Assembly (NCBI GenBank): GCA_963843365.1 | Contig: CAWJKG010000002.1 | Span: 1,240,001-1,304,000, forward strand | Direction of reading: 5' to 3' | DNA from: Bog-473 sp963843365 | Lineage (GTDB): Bacteria; Actinomycetota; Acidimicrobiia; Acidimicrobiales; RAAP-2 | DNA length: 64,000 nt | Shown: piece after piece, positions 14,572 to 22,543 of the stretch | How the letters are laid out: every line of letters starts with the position of its first letter | Position numbering within the stretch: position 1 is the stretch's first letter | Made by a program: the position numbers and the translations under genes | The notes under the pieces: generated by a model | Seen by the model: only the letters and a program-made list of their open reading frames with translations | The model's database searches: none | What the model was told of the DNA's origin: nothing

Positions 14572-16191
14572 TTAGAAGTCGTCCATCCCGCCGCCGGGCA
14601 TGGCGGGCGCGTCTTCCTCGGGCTTGTCGACGATGACCGCCTCGGTGGTCAGGAACAGTGCCGCGATGGACGCCGCGTTCTGCAGCGCCGAGCGGGTCAC
14701 CTTGGCGGCGTCGATCACACCGGTCTTGAACAGGTCCTCGTACTCGCCGGTGGCGGCGTTGAGACCGTGCGAGCCCTTGAGGTTGCGCACCTTCTCGATG
14801 ATGACGCCGCCCTCGAGGCCGGCGTTGACCGCGATCTGCTTGAGCGGCTCCTCCACGGCCTTGCCCACAATGCGGGCACCGGTCGCCTCGTCGCCCTCGA
14901 GCTTGTCGGCACCCTCGAAGATGGCGGTCTGGGCCCGCAGCAGGGCAACGCCCCCGCCCGGGACCACGCCTTCCTCAATGGCGGCCTTGGTCGTGGAGAC
15001 GGCGTCCTCAATGCGGTGCTTCTTCTCCTTGAGCTCCACCTCGGTGGCGGCCCCGACCTTGATGACGGCCACGCCGCCCGACAGCTTCGCCAGACGCTCC
15101 TGGAGCTTCTCCCGGTCGTAGTCGGAGTCGGTGTTCTCGATCTCGGTCTTGATCTGGTTGATGCGGCCCTTGATGTCGGACTCGGTGCCACCGCCCTCGA
15201 CGATGGTCGTCTCGTCCTTGGTGATGACGACCTTGCGGGCGGTGCCCAGGAGGTCGAGCGTCACGTTCTCGAGCTTGAGGCCGACCTCTTCGGTGACGAC
15301 CTGGCCGCCGGTCAGGATGGCGATGTCCTGCAGCATTGCCTTGCGGCGCTCACCGAAGCCCGGGGCCTTGACGGCGACCGAGCGGAACGTGCCACGGATC
15401 TTGTTCACCACGAGGGTGGCCAGGGCCTCGCCCTCGACGTCCTCGGCGATGATCAGCAGCGGCTTGGAGCTCTGCATGACCTTCTCGAGCACCGGGAGCA
15501 GGTCGCGCACGGCGGTGATCTTCGTGCCCACCAGCAGCACGTAGGCGTCCTCGAGGGAGGCCTCCATGCGCTCGGGGTCAGTCACGAAGTACGGGGCGAT
15601 GTAGCCCTTGTCGAAACGCATGCCCTCGACGAGATCCATGTCCATGCCGAAGGTCTGCGACTCCTCGACGGTGATGACGCCGTCGCGGCCGACCTTGTCG
15701 ATGGCCTCAGAGATCATCTCGCCGATCTCGGTGTCGGCGGCCGAGATGGAGGCCACCTGGGCGATCTGTCCTTTGGACTCGGTCTCTTTGGCGATGCCGT
15801 GAATGGAGCCGACGGCGATCTCGACCGCGGCCTCGATGCCTCGCTTGAGCGCCATCGGGTTGGCCCCGGCGGCGACGTTGCGCAGGCCCTCGCGCACCAT
15901 GGCCCACGCCAGGACGGTGGCCGTGGTGGTGCCGTCGCCGGCCACGTCGTCGGTCTTCTTGGCTACTTCCTTGACCAGCTCGGCGCCGATCCTCTCGAAC
16001 GGGTCCTCGAGGTCGATCTCCTTGGCGATGGACACGCCGTCGTTGGTGATCGTCGGGGCGCCCCACTTCTTGTCGAGCACCACGTTGCGGCCCTTCGGGC
16101 CGAGGGTCACGCGGACCGCGTCCGCCAGCTTGTTCATGCCGGTCTCCAGGCCGCGGCGGGCTTCCTCCTGGAAGGCGATGATCTTGGCCAT
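14572..16191 (-). CDS. groEL: Chaperonin GroEL (Hsp60)
   Basis: GroEL forms the tetradecameric ATP-driven folding chamber in the cytoplasm. The 539-residue length, the ATP-binding segments GDGTTTATVLA and GGVALLRA, the conserved NPMALKRGIE and the C-terminal GGGMDDF all fit. No groES is adjacent, so this is probably the stand-alone groEL copy common in actinobacteria. Just upstream are GGAGG and a perfect CIRCE element (16208-16234), so HrcA repression and heat induction are expected. It is downstream of the thrC-like/MoaD pair on the same strand, with a 133-nt gap. Confidence 0.98.
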   Translation of the reverse strand: MAKIIAFQEEARRGLETGMNKLADAVRVTLGPKGRNVVLDKKWGAPTITNDGVSIAKEIDLEDPFERIGAELVKEVAKKTDDVAGDGTTTATVLAWAMVREGLRNVAAGANPMALKRGIEAAVEIAVGSIHGIAKETESKGQIAQVASISAADTEIGEMISEAIDKVGRDGVITVEESQTFGMDMDLVEGMRFDKGYIAPYFVTDPERMEASLEDAYVLLVGTKITAVRDLLPVLEKVMQSSKPLLIIAEDVEGEALATLVVNKIRGTFRSVAVKAPGFGERRKAMLQDIAILTGGQVVTEEVGLKLENVTLDLLGTARKVVITKDETTIVEGGGTESDIKGRINQIKTEIENTDSDYDREKLQERLAKLSGGVAVIKVGAATEVELKEKKHRIEDAVSTTKAAIEEGVVPGGGVALLRAQTAIFEGADKLEGDEATGARIVGKAVEEPLKQIAVNAGLEGGVIIEKVRNLKGSHGLNAATGEYEDLFKTGVIDAAKVTRSALQNAASIAALFLTTEAVIVDKPEEDAPAMPGGGMDDF

Positions 16192-16207
16192 CTGGTGTAT
16201 TCCTCCG

Positions 16208-16234
16208 TTAGCACTCTCGTCTTGTGAGTGCTAA
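16208..16234 (-). promoter_or_regulatory. CIRCE element (HrcA operator) of groEL
   Basis: A perfect consensus inverted repeat: TTAGCACTC, nine bases, GAGTGCTAA. It lies between the probable groEL promoter and its ribosome binding site, the usual position for HrcA repression. hrcA itself is not in the window. Confidence 0.97.
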
Positions 16235-16324
16235 TAGGTAATCACCTTAGAGGTCCGGACGCAAGGGCAACGCGCCCGCGCTGCCGCCGCCGACCTGCCG
16301 GGGGACGGCATCGGCCGCCGGGCC

Positions 16325-16600
16325 TCAGCCCCCGGCGACGGCGGGGACGATGGAGAGTGTCTGGCCCGGCGAAACCGGCGTGGCCAGGGCGTCGAGGAAG
16401 CGGACGTCCTCGTCGGCCAGGAACACGTTGACGAAGCGGCGCAGGTTGCCCTCGTCGTCGAAGAGGCGCTCGGCCAGGCCCGGATGGGCGGCGTCGACCG
16501 CCTTGAGCACCTCGCCCACCGAGGAGCCCTCCACCTCGACTTCGCCGGCACCCCCGGTCAGGGTGCGCAGCTGGGTGGGGATGCGGACGGTCACGCTCAT
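16325..16600 (-). CDS. MoaD/ThiS-family sulfur carrier protein
   Basis: A 91-residue ubiquitin-like protein ending in the Gly-Gly (AVAGG) needed for C-terminal thiocarboxylation. Visible features are the first strands (SVTVRIPTQLRTLTGG), the DAAHPGLAERLFDDEG helix region, FVNVFLADEDVRFLDALATPV, and PGQTLSIVPAVAGG. Its ATG overlaps the stop of the threonine-synthase-like gene (ATGA). With a SAM riboswitch upstream, it is likely a sulfur donor for homocysteine or methionine synthesis (CysO-like), rather than a molybdopterin or thiamine factor; no moa or thi genes are near. The function is inferred. Confidence 0.88.
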   Translation of the reverse strand: MSVTVRIPTQLRTLTGGAGEVEVEGSSVGEVLKAVDAAHPGLAERLFDDEGNLRRFVNVFLADEDVRFLDALATPVSPGQTLSIVPAVAGG

Positions 16601-17886
16601 CGGGGGGTCTCCTTGTGGTCGCCGTGGTTCTGGTCGTCGCCGGTCTCGTGGGCCTCCAACGCGGCGTCGAAGGCGTCCAGGGTCGGGGCGATGGTCGCCG
16701 TGGGGCTACTGCCCGGAGCGCCGGCCAGCGCCTCCACCGTCTTCAGCCCGTGCCCCGTGACCAGGGCCACGACCCGCTCGTCGGGGCGGATGGCCCCCGA
16801 GGCGGCCAGCTTGCACAGCGTGGCGATGGTCACTCCGCCGGCGGTCTCGGCGAAGATCCCCTCGGTGCGGGCCAGCAGCCCGATGGCCTCCACGATCTCG
16901 GGGTCGGTCACGGCGGCGCAGGAACCGCCCGAACGGCGGATGACGTCGAGGGCGTACCAGCCGTCGGCCGGGTTGCCGATGGCCAGCGACTTGGCGATCG
17001 TCTTGGGCTTGACCGGCCGGATGGCATCGCTGCCCTGCGCGAAGGCCTCCGCCACCGGCGAGCAGCCGGCGGCCTGGGCGCCCGAGACCCGCACGGCGGG
17101 CACCTCGGGCAGCAGCCCGACCTTGCCCAGCTCGGCGAAGCCCTTGTCCACCTTGGTCAGCTGGCTGCCCGAGCCGATGGGGACCACGACGTGGTCCGGG
17201 GCCTGCCAACCCAGCTGTTCGGCAATTTCGAAGGCCAGCGTCTTGGAGCCCTCGGCGTAGTAGGTGCGCACGTTGACGTTGACGAAGGCCCAGCTCGGCC
17301 GCTCACTGGTCAGCTCGGCGCAGAGGCGGTTGACGTCGTCGTAGTTGCCCTCGACGGCGATGACCGTGCCGCCGTAGACGGCGGTCATGGTGACCTTCGC
17401 CGTCTCGAGGTCGTGTGGGATCAGGACGACCGAGTCCATCCCGGCCCGGGCTGCGTGGGCCGCCACCGAGTTGGCCAGGTTCCCGGTCGAGGCACAGGCG
17501 GCCACCTTGAACCCGAGCTGACGCGCCTTGGTCAGGGCAACGGAGACGACCCGGTCCTTGAAGGACCCCGTGGGGTTGGCGGTGTCGTCCTTGATCCACA
17601 GCTCGCCCAGCCCGAGCTCGGCGGCGAGGCGATCGGCCCGCACCAGCGGCGTGAAGCCGGCGCCCAGGTCGACCGGCGTGGCGTCGTCCACCGGGAGCAG
17701 GTCCCGGTAGCGCCAGATGGAGCGCGGGCCGGCCTCGATCCGCTCCCGGCTGATGGCGCCGGCGATCCGCTCGTAGTCGTAGGCGACCTCGAGCGGCCCG
17801 AAGCAGTAGTCGCAGACGTGCAGCGCCTCGGCGGGAAAGGCACGCTGGCATTCACGACAACGCAGCCCCGTGACAAAATCGACCAT
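16597..17886 (-). CDS. thrC: Threonine-synthase-like PLP enzyme (possible O-phosphohomoserine sulfhydrylase)
   Basis: A 429-residue fold-type II PLP enzyme of the threonine synthase family. An N-terminal zinc ribbon (CRECQ, C10/C13, and CDYC, C25/C28) precedes the catalytic domain. K110 in NPTGSFKDR is the PLP lysine, with the phosphate-binding ASTGN and the IGSGSQLTK region further on. The family makes threonine from O-phosphohomoserine. Here the gene is preceded by a SAM-I-type riboswitch and coupled to a MoaD-like sulfur carrier, which fits methionine better than threonine synthesis. It may replace the phosphate of O-phosphohomoserine with sulfur to give homocysteine. The symbol reflects family membership only; both roles are possible. 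Confidence 0.87.
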   Translation of the reverse strand: MVDFVTGLRCRECQRAFPAEALHVCDYCFGPLEVAYDYERIAGAISRERIEAGPRSIWRYRDLLPVDDATPVDLGAGFTPLVRADRLAAELGLGELWIKDDTANPTGSFKDRVVSVALTKARQLGFKVAACASTGNLANSVAAHAARAGMDSVVLIPHDLETAKVTMTAVYGGTVIAVEGNYDDVNRLCAELTSERPSWAFVNVNVRTYYAEGSKTLAFEIAEQLGWQAPDHVVVPIGSGSQLTKVDKGFAELGKVGLLPEVPAVRVSGAQAAGCSPVAEAFAQGSDAIRPVKPKTIAKSLAIGNPADGWYALDVIRRSGGSCAAVTDPEIVEAIGLLARTEGIFAETAGGVTIATLCKLAASGAIRPDERVVALVTGHGLKTVEALAGAPGSSPTATIAPTLDAFDAALEAHETGDDQNHGDHKETPR

Positions 17887-17893
17887 CGGTCCT

Positions 17894-18008
17894 CCTCATC
17901 GGTCGGGCATTGGCACCTGGTACCTGCGCTCTCCCCCATGGGGTTTCCCGCAGGACACTGGTTGCCGCGACGTCAACGGGCCCGTCCCTCAGTCGCTCTG
18001 GATGATCC
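17894..18008 (-). promoter_or_regulatory. SAM-I-type (S-box) riboswitch upstream of the thrC-like gene
   Basis: On the minus strand the leader shows the S-box core in order: TCATCCAGAG at the 5' edge of P1, GAGGGACGGGCCC, TTGACGTCGCGGCAACC, a P3 stem (CCTGCG/CGCAGG), then GGTGCCAATGCCC and the closing GATGA of P1. GCGAC/GTCGC closes P2. No clear P4 is seen. The P1 3' strand runs into GAGGAGG (17891-17897), 4 nt before the ATG, so SAM binding could hide the ribosome binding site. Assignment is by recognised consensus, not by a covariance search. Confidence 0.85.
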
Positions 18009-18063
18009 CCCCATGCTAACCCGACCGGGCCGGCCGGCTCAACGCAGTCCGGCTGCTTGAATC

Positions 18064-18864
18064 GTGGGCGTGGCGCGCACCTTCGAGCACGGCGATTTCC
18101 CGAGCGGCCCCGTGCTCCAGGCCAAGGGCCGGACCGGCCGCACGGTCTCGGTCTGCATCCCGGCCCGCGACGAGGGCTCGACGGTGGGCTCCGTGGTGCG
18201 GGCGGTGGTCCAGCCCTTCCTGGCCGGGCACGGCGGGAACGGCCTGGTGGACGAGGTCATCGTGCTCGACGACGGCTCGGGCGACGACACGGCCGAGCAG
18301 GCCCGAGAGGCCGGGGCGACGGTGGTGGCCGGGCCCCCGGGGGAGGGCGGCAAGGGCCAGGCCATGGCGGCGGCGCTCGCCGCCTCGGAGGGCGACCTCG
18401 TCGTCTTCCTCGATGCGGACGTGGCCAACACCACCCCGGCCTTCGTGACCGGGCTGCTGGGCCCGCTGCTGACGACCGACGACATCGCCCTCGTCAAGGG
18501 CTTCTACACCCGGCCGCTGCACGGCGAGCCGACGGGCGGGGGACGGGTGACCGAGCTGATGGCCCGTCCGGTGCTCGAGCTGCTCTTCCCCGAGCTGTCC
18601 TGGGTGCGCCAGCCGCTGGCCGGCGAGACGGCGGCCCATCGCTGGGTCTTCGAGAAGCTGGGCTTCGCCGGCGGCTACGGGGTCGAGTTGGGCCTGCTCA
18701 TCGACGTGGCCCAGCAGCTGGGGGTCGACCGCCTGGCCCAGGTCGACCTGGGCGAGCGCATCCACCGCAACCGGCCGCTGCATGAGCTGCGGCCGCAGGC
18801 GGTTGACGTGCTGCGGGCCGCCCTCGAGCGCGTCGCCGCGTCGCCGCTGCCGCCGCGCTCGTGA
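18064..18864 (+). CDS. gpgS: Glucosyl-3-phosphoglycerate synthase (GpgS), GT81
   Basis: GpgS transfers glucose from a nucleotide donor to 3-phosphoglycerate, the first step to glucosylglycerate and, in mycobacteria, methylglucose lipopolysaccharide. The 266-residue GT-A protein shows TVSVCIPARDEGSTVG at the donor site, EVIVLDDGSGDDT, the metal-binding DADV in VVFLDADVA, KGFYTRP, and a conserved GGYGVELGLLID and ERIHRNRPLHEL ending. GTG at 18064 or 18070 starts it. It is divergent from the riboswitch gene, and its TGA overlaps the GTG of the next gene. No glucosyl-3-phosphoglycerate phosphatase is recognised nearby. Confidence 0.92.
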   Translation: MGVARTFEHGDFPSGPVLQAKGRTGRTVSVCIPARDEGSTVGSVVRAVVQPFLAGHGGNGLVDEVIVLDDGSGDDTAEQAREAGATVVAGPPGEGGKGQAMAAALAASEGDLVVFLDADVANTTPAFVTGLLGPLLTTDDIALVKGFYTRPLHGEPTGGGRVTELMARPVLELLFPELSWVRQPLAGETAAHRWVFEKLGFAGGYGVELGLLIDVAQQLGVDRLAQVDLGERIHRNRPLHELRPQAVDVLRAALERVAASPLPPRS

Positions 18865-20240
18865 GCGGCACCGTCGTCGTCTCCAACCGGGGCCCGCTGA
18901 CCTTCCGCGCCGGGCGCGACGGCGCGCTGGTCCCGCTGCGCGCGGCCGGCGGGCTGGCCTCCTCGCTGCACCGGATTCTGGCGGGGAGCGGCACGACGTG
19001 GGCCTCGGTGACGATGGGCGCGGCGGACCGCGGGGCGGTCGCCCAAGGCCTCATGCACGAAGACGGGCTGGACCTGGTGCCCGTCGTCGTCGACGACGAG
19101 ATCTATCGGCAGGCCTACGACGTCGTGGCCAACACGACGCTGTGGTACTGCCACCACCACCTGTTCGACCTGCCACACCGGCCCCGCTTCGACCGGCACT
19201 GGCGCGTGGCCTGGGAGGGCTACCGGGCCTACAACCGGGCCATGGCCGACGTCGTGGCCAGCCGCGCCGGCGAGGGGGCCGCCGTGCTGGTGCAGGACTA
19301 CCACTTCTCGCTGCTCGGGCGGATGCTGGCCGGGGCGCGCCCGGACCTACGCACGGTCCACTTCTTGCACACGCCGTTCGCCGCGCCCGACCTGCTCGCC
19401 GTGCTGCCCGACGACGTGGTGGCCGAGCTCCTCGACGGCATGGCCGGCTACTCCGTCTGCGGCTTCCACTGCCACCAGTGGGAGGCCTCGTTCGTCGACT
19501 GCTACGCCGCGGCCGGCCGCCGCCCACCTTCGACCTTCGTGGCCCCGCTCGGCCCCGACGCGGGGGTCCTCGAGGAAGAGGCCGCCACGCCCGCCACCAC
19601 CGCCGCTGCCGCCGCGTTGCGCGCCGAGGTGGCGCGTGCCGCATCATCGCCCGCACCGACCGCCTGGAGCCGTCGAAGAACATTGTGCGGGGGATGCTCG
19701 CCTTCGAGGAACTGTTGACCGCGCATCCCGAGTGGCGCGGCCGCGTCGTGCACGTCGCACTGGCCTATCCCAGCCGGCAGGGGCTGGCCGAGTATCTCGC
19801 CTACGGAGCCGAGGTGGAGCACACCGCGGCGCGCATCAACCACTCCCTGGGCACCGACGACTGGGCACCGATTCTGCTGTCGGTCCGCGACGACTGGCCG
19901 CGCTCCCTGGCCGCGCTGACGCTCTCGGACGTCCTGCTCGTGAACCCGGTGCGCGACGGCCTCAACCTGGTGGCCAAGGAGGGCCCGCTCCTCAACACGG
20001 TCGACGGCGTCGTGGTGCTCTCGCGCCAGGCGGGGGCCTGGGAGGAGCTCGCGCTCGACGGCGCCGGCGCGCTCGGGCATCAACCCGTTCGACGTCGCCG
20101 GGACGGCCGACGCGCTGCACACCGCGCTCTCCCTGGCCGCGCCCGAGCGGGCCGCCCGCGCCGGTGCGCTGCGCCGCGCCGTGCGGGGCCGCACGGCAGC
20201 CGACTGGTGGGCGGACCAGCTGGCGGCGGCGGCGCGCTGA
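18861..20240 (+). CDS. otsA: Trehalose-6-phosphate synthase-like GT20 glycosyltransferase (two frameshifts)
   Basis: A GT20 protein of about 460 residues once two frame breaks are bridged. Frame 1 (18861 to about 19640) has TVVVSNRGPLTF, AGGLAS, QDYHFSLLG and FLHTPFAAPDLL. Frame 2 (to about 20075) carries RTDRLEPSKNI and NPVRDGLNLVAKEG, the nucleotide-sugar site. Frame 3 starts at GINPFDVAGTADALH and runs to the stop. The second break looks like one extra G in a GGG run; the first is a one-base change near 19640. The family joins glucose to glucose-6-phosphate or, in relatives, to glycerol phosphate. GTGA overlap with gpgS suggests compatible-solute synthesis with the convergent phosphatase gene. 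Probably a sequence error rather than a dead gene. Confidence 0.8.
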
Positions 20241-20298
20241 GCCGCGTCGGCGGCAGCGGCGGCGTCAGCGACCGCGGTAGCCACAGCGTGAGCCACGG

Positions 20299-21123
20299 TC
20301 AGGTCGAGGGGGCACCGGCCGCCGACGCCAGGTCGCGCAGCAGGGCCACCGCGCCGGTGGCGCCGGACACCGTCAGGTCCGCCTCGGCGGCCACGGCCGG
20401 CGGGCTCTCGGTGTCCACGGCCGCCACCCGCACCGCCGTGTGCAACGGGCCGGCCGGTGCGCGCAGCGAGGCGAGCGCCGCGAAGGCGGGGAGATCCCCC
20501 AAATCGTCGCCGAACGCCGCGGCCGCCCGCAACGGCTCGCCCCGGGCCTCGTGCTCGGCCACGAGCGATCGCACCACCGTCCCCTTGTCGACATTGAGCG
20601 GGGGCCGGAGCTCGCGTTCATGGCGGCCCTGCACCACCATCAGCCCGCGCGTGGCATGTTGCCGCGCCGTGAAGGCCAGCACCCAGTCCTGCTGGTCGGG
20701 CGCGCGGCGCCAGTGCAGCGTCACCGTGAGGCCTTTTGGCTCGACGTACACACCCGGTGGGGCCGTGGCCGTCGCCTCCGCCACCACCGCGTCGATGACA
20801 CCGGCCCAGTTCTCCGCCTCGGGCCCCTGCAGCGCGCGCTCGAGCCCGTAGAGGCCGGCGAGCGTGACGCCGGGCGGCGCCTGCAGCGCTTCGGCCAGGA
20901 ACGCGGTGGGCCGGCCCGAAATGACGGCGACCAACCCGAACGACGACGCGAGCGCGGCGAGCAGGTCCGACACGCCCGGGAGCGCGCGGGCCTCTCTGGG
21001 GTCCCTCACAATGCCCGCCATCGTCCCGTCGAAGTCGAGGAACAGCGCGCCACGTGCCGGCTCGGCGGCCAAGGGGCGCAACAGCTCCGGCAGGCGCGCC
21101 CGCGCGTCAGCCTGCGGAGGCAA
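20299..21123 (-). CDS. otsB: Trehalose-6-phosphate phosphatase-like HAD hydrolase
   Basis: A HAD-superfamily phosphatase of about 274 residues. Motif I is LFLDFDGTMAGI, motif II lies in VAVISGRP, and motif IV is AAFGDDLGDLPAF; the cap region with WVLAFTARQHATRGLMVVQGRHE fits OtsB. It would remove phosphate from the product of the convergent GT20 enzyme, giving trehalose. No ATG or GTG lies in a sensible place; a TTG at 21123, right after the TGA of the upstream LytR_C gene (21126-21128), is the likely start, implying coupled translation. The glycine- and arginine-rich open frame extending beyond 21123 is spurious. Confidence 0.88.
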   Translation of the reverse strand: MPPQADARARLPELLRPLAAEPARGALFLDFDGTMAGIVRDPREARALPGVSDLLAALASSFGLVAVISGRPTAFLAEALQAPPGVTLAGLYGLERALQGPEAENWAGVIDAVVAEATATAPPGVYVEPKGLTVTLHWRRAPDQQDWVLAFTARQHATRGLMVVQGRHERELRPPLNVDKGTVVRSLVAEHEARGEPLRAAAAFGDDLGDLPAFAALASLRAPAGPLHTAVRVAAVDTESPPAVAAEADLTVSGATGAVALLRDLASAAGAPST

Positions 21124-21125
21124 CG

Positions 21126-21731
21126 TCAGGTCGTGGTGGTCGTCGTCGAGGCGAGATCCGAACCGATCACCACGACGACGTCGACACCGGTGACGCCGTT
21201 GACGGGAGTGGACGTGGTGAGCGGCAGCACCTGGGACGGCTTGACGCCGATGGACGTGGCGATGGAGGCCGCCTGTTGCTGCTGGCCCGTCTCGTAGTAG
21301 ACGGCCGAGGTCGCCTCGGTGGTGGAGGCGTCGACAGGGGTCTTCATCGTCCAGCCGCCGGCGCCGATGACCGTGGAGTAGTGCGCAGCCAGGCCGTTGA
21401 CGCTGGTGGCGTTGGCCACGACGACCGTTGTCGCACTGGGCGGCGCCGTCGTGGTGGTGGTCGCCTTCCCGCCGTGGTGGCCGGCCTTCGTCGTCGTCGT
21501 GTGCGCGGCGGTGGTGGTGGTGGTCGCTGCGGCCCCGCCGGCGGCCGTCGTCGTGGTCGTCGCCCCGCCGGCCGTCGTCGTCGTTGTCGTGGTCGGTGCG
21601 CTGCTCACACCGGGACGGGTGCCGACGGAGACGAGGAGGGCCACGGCCACCACGAAGAGGATGAGCACTGCCGCCGCCCGGACGATCGAGAGCGAGCCGG
21701 ACGAGGGTGCCTTCGGCTGGTCGTCGTCCAT
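21126..21731 (-). CDS. Membrane-anchored LytR_C-domain protein with Thr-rich linker
   Basis: A 201-residue protein from the ATG at 21731 (a start at 21755 is also open). A short cytoplasmic tail is followed by one membrane helix (IVRAAAVLILFVVAVALLVSVG) and an extracellular linker of repeated Thr runs with Gly/Ala, about 60 residues. Then comes a LytR_C (cell envelope) domain with VVVANATSVNGLAAHYSTVIGAGGWTM, GQQQQAASIATSIGV and VTGVDVVVVIGSDL. LytR_C domains accompany LytR-CpsA-Psr wall-polymer ligases, though the catalytic domain is absent here. The otsB-like gene begins just after its stop. Confidence 0.85.
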   Translation of the reverse strand: MDDDQPKAPSSGSLSIVRAAAVLILFVVAVALLVSVGTRPGVSSAPTTTTTTTAGGATTTTTAAGGAAATTTTTAAHTTTTKAGHHGGKATTTTTAPPSATTVVVANATSVNGLAAHYSTVIGAGGWTMKTPVDASTTEATSAVYYETGQQQQAASIATSIGVKPSQVLPLTTSTPVNGVTGVDVVVVIGSDLASTTTTTT

Positions 21732-21825
21732 TGGGAGTCCAGCCTGCCCCGGCACCCCGCCCGAAGCAAGCCTTTCCGCTGGTGGGACGGGCCGCGGGCG
21801 GCAGGCCTGTAGCCTGGGCCACCGC

Positions 21826-21901
21826 GCCCGAGTAGCTCAGTCGGTAGAGCGCTTCACTTGTAATGAAGATGTCGCGGGTTCGATTCCTGCCTCGGGCTCC
21901 A
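21826..21901 (+). tRNA. tRNA-Thr (anticodon UGU)
   Basis: A complete cloverleaf. Acceptor GCCCGAG (21826-21832) pairs with CTCGGGC (21891-21897); the D arm is GCTCAGTCGGTAGAGC, the anticodon stem CTTCA/TGAAG with loop CTTGTAA, and the T arm GCGGGTTCGATTCCTGC. The anticodon TGT (21859-21861) reads ACA and other ACN threonine codons. The discriminator T and an encoded CCA (21899-21901) end the gene. Confidence 0.97.
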
Positions 21902-22014
21902 GCCAGCACGTCCCGGATCCGTGCCCTCTCCGCTCCCCGGGCGTGGGGAAGGCGGCAGAAGGGGTACAGATCCGCCAGGACCGGGGCGTCAGCCCGGAGC
22001 GACAGGGAGGCGTG

Positions 22015-22432
22015 ATGGTTTCGGATTTCAAGAAGTTCGTCCTGCGGGGCAACGTGGTCGACCTGGCCGTGGCGGTGGTTGTCGGCGTCGCCTTCACGGC
22101 CATGATCACCGCCTTCGTGGCCGACCTCATCACCCCGCTCGTGGCCGCCATCTTCGGCAAGCCCGACTTCTCGAACCTGACCTTCACGCTGCACCACTCG
22201 AGGTTCAAGTACGGGTCATTCCTCAACGCGTTGCTCTCGTTCCTCATTGTGGCGACCGTCGTCTTCTTCGCCGTGGTGGTGCCGCTCACCGCGCTCGATG
22301 CGCCGTCTCAACCTGCTGCCGGCGGAGGAGCCGAAGCCCGAGACGCGCCAGTGCCCCGAATGCCTCAGCGACATTCCGGTGGCGGCGCGGCGTTGTGCCT
22401 TCTGCACCTCCGAAGTGGCGGTGGCGGCCTGA
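22015..22432 (+). CDS. mscL: Large-conductance mechanosensitive channel MscL with zinc-ribbon tail (one frameshift)
   Basis: MscL opens under membrane tension to release solutes during osmotic down-shock. The start region FKKFVLRGNVVDLAVAVVVGVAFTAM is the conserved N-terminal helix and pore-lining TM1; TM2 is FLNALLSFLIVATVVFFAVVVPL. The frame breaks near 22297, where one extra base after PLTAL precedes MRRLNLLPAEEP. Bridging it gives a C-terminal zinc ribbon, CPECLSDIP then RRCAFC, seen on actinobacterial MscL proteins. GGGAGG lies upstream of the ATG. Its place near compatible-solute genes fits osmotic adaptation. The break is probably a sequence error. Confidence 0.9.
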
Positions 22433-22543
22433 GCGCCGCCCCGGGCGCGCGGCCGATGAGGCCGTGACAGGGCCGGTCCTCGTCGCGCACCTGCGCCGCC
22501 TGTTCACCGCCGCACACCGGCAGGGACGCGGGACGGCGCGCCC

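Noticed and set aside
16235..16324. A small cold-shock gene between groEL and the MoaD-like gene, as seen in some actinobacteria
   Set aside because: The gap is only 90 nt and no such protein is encoded in any frame.
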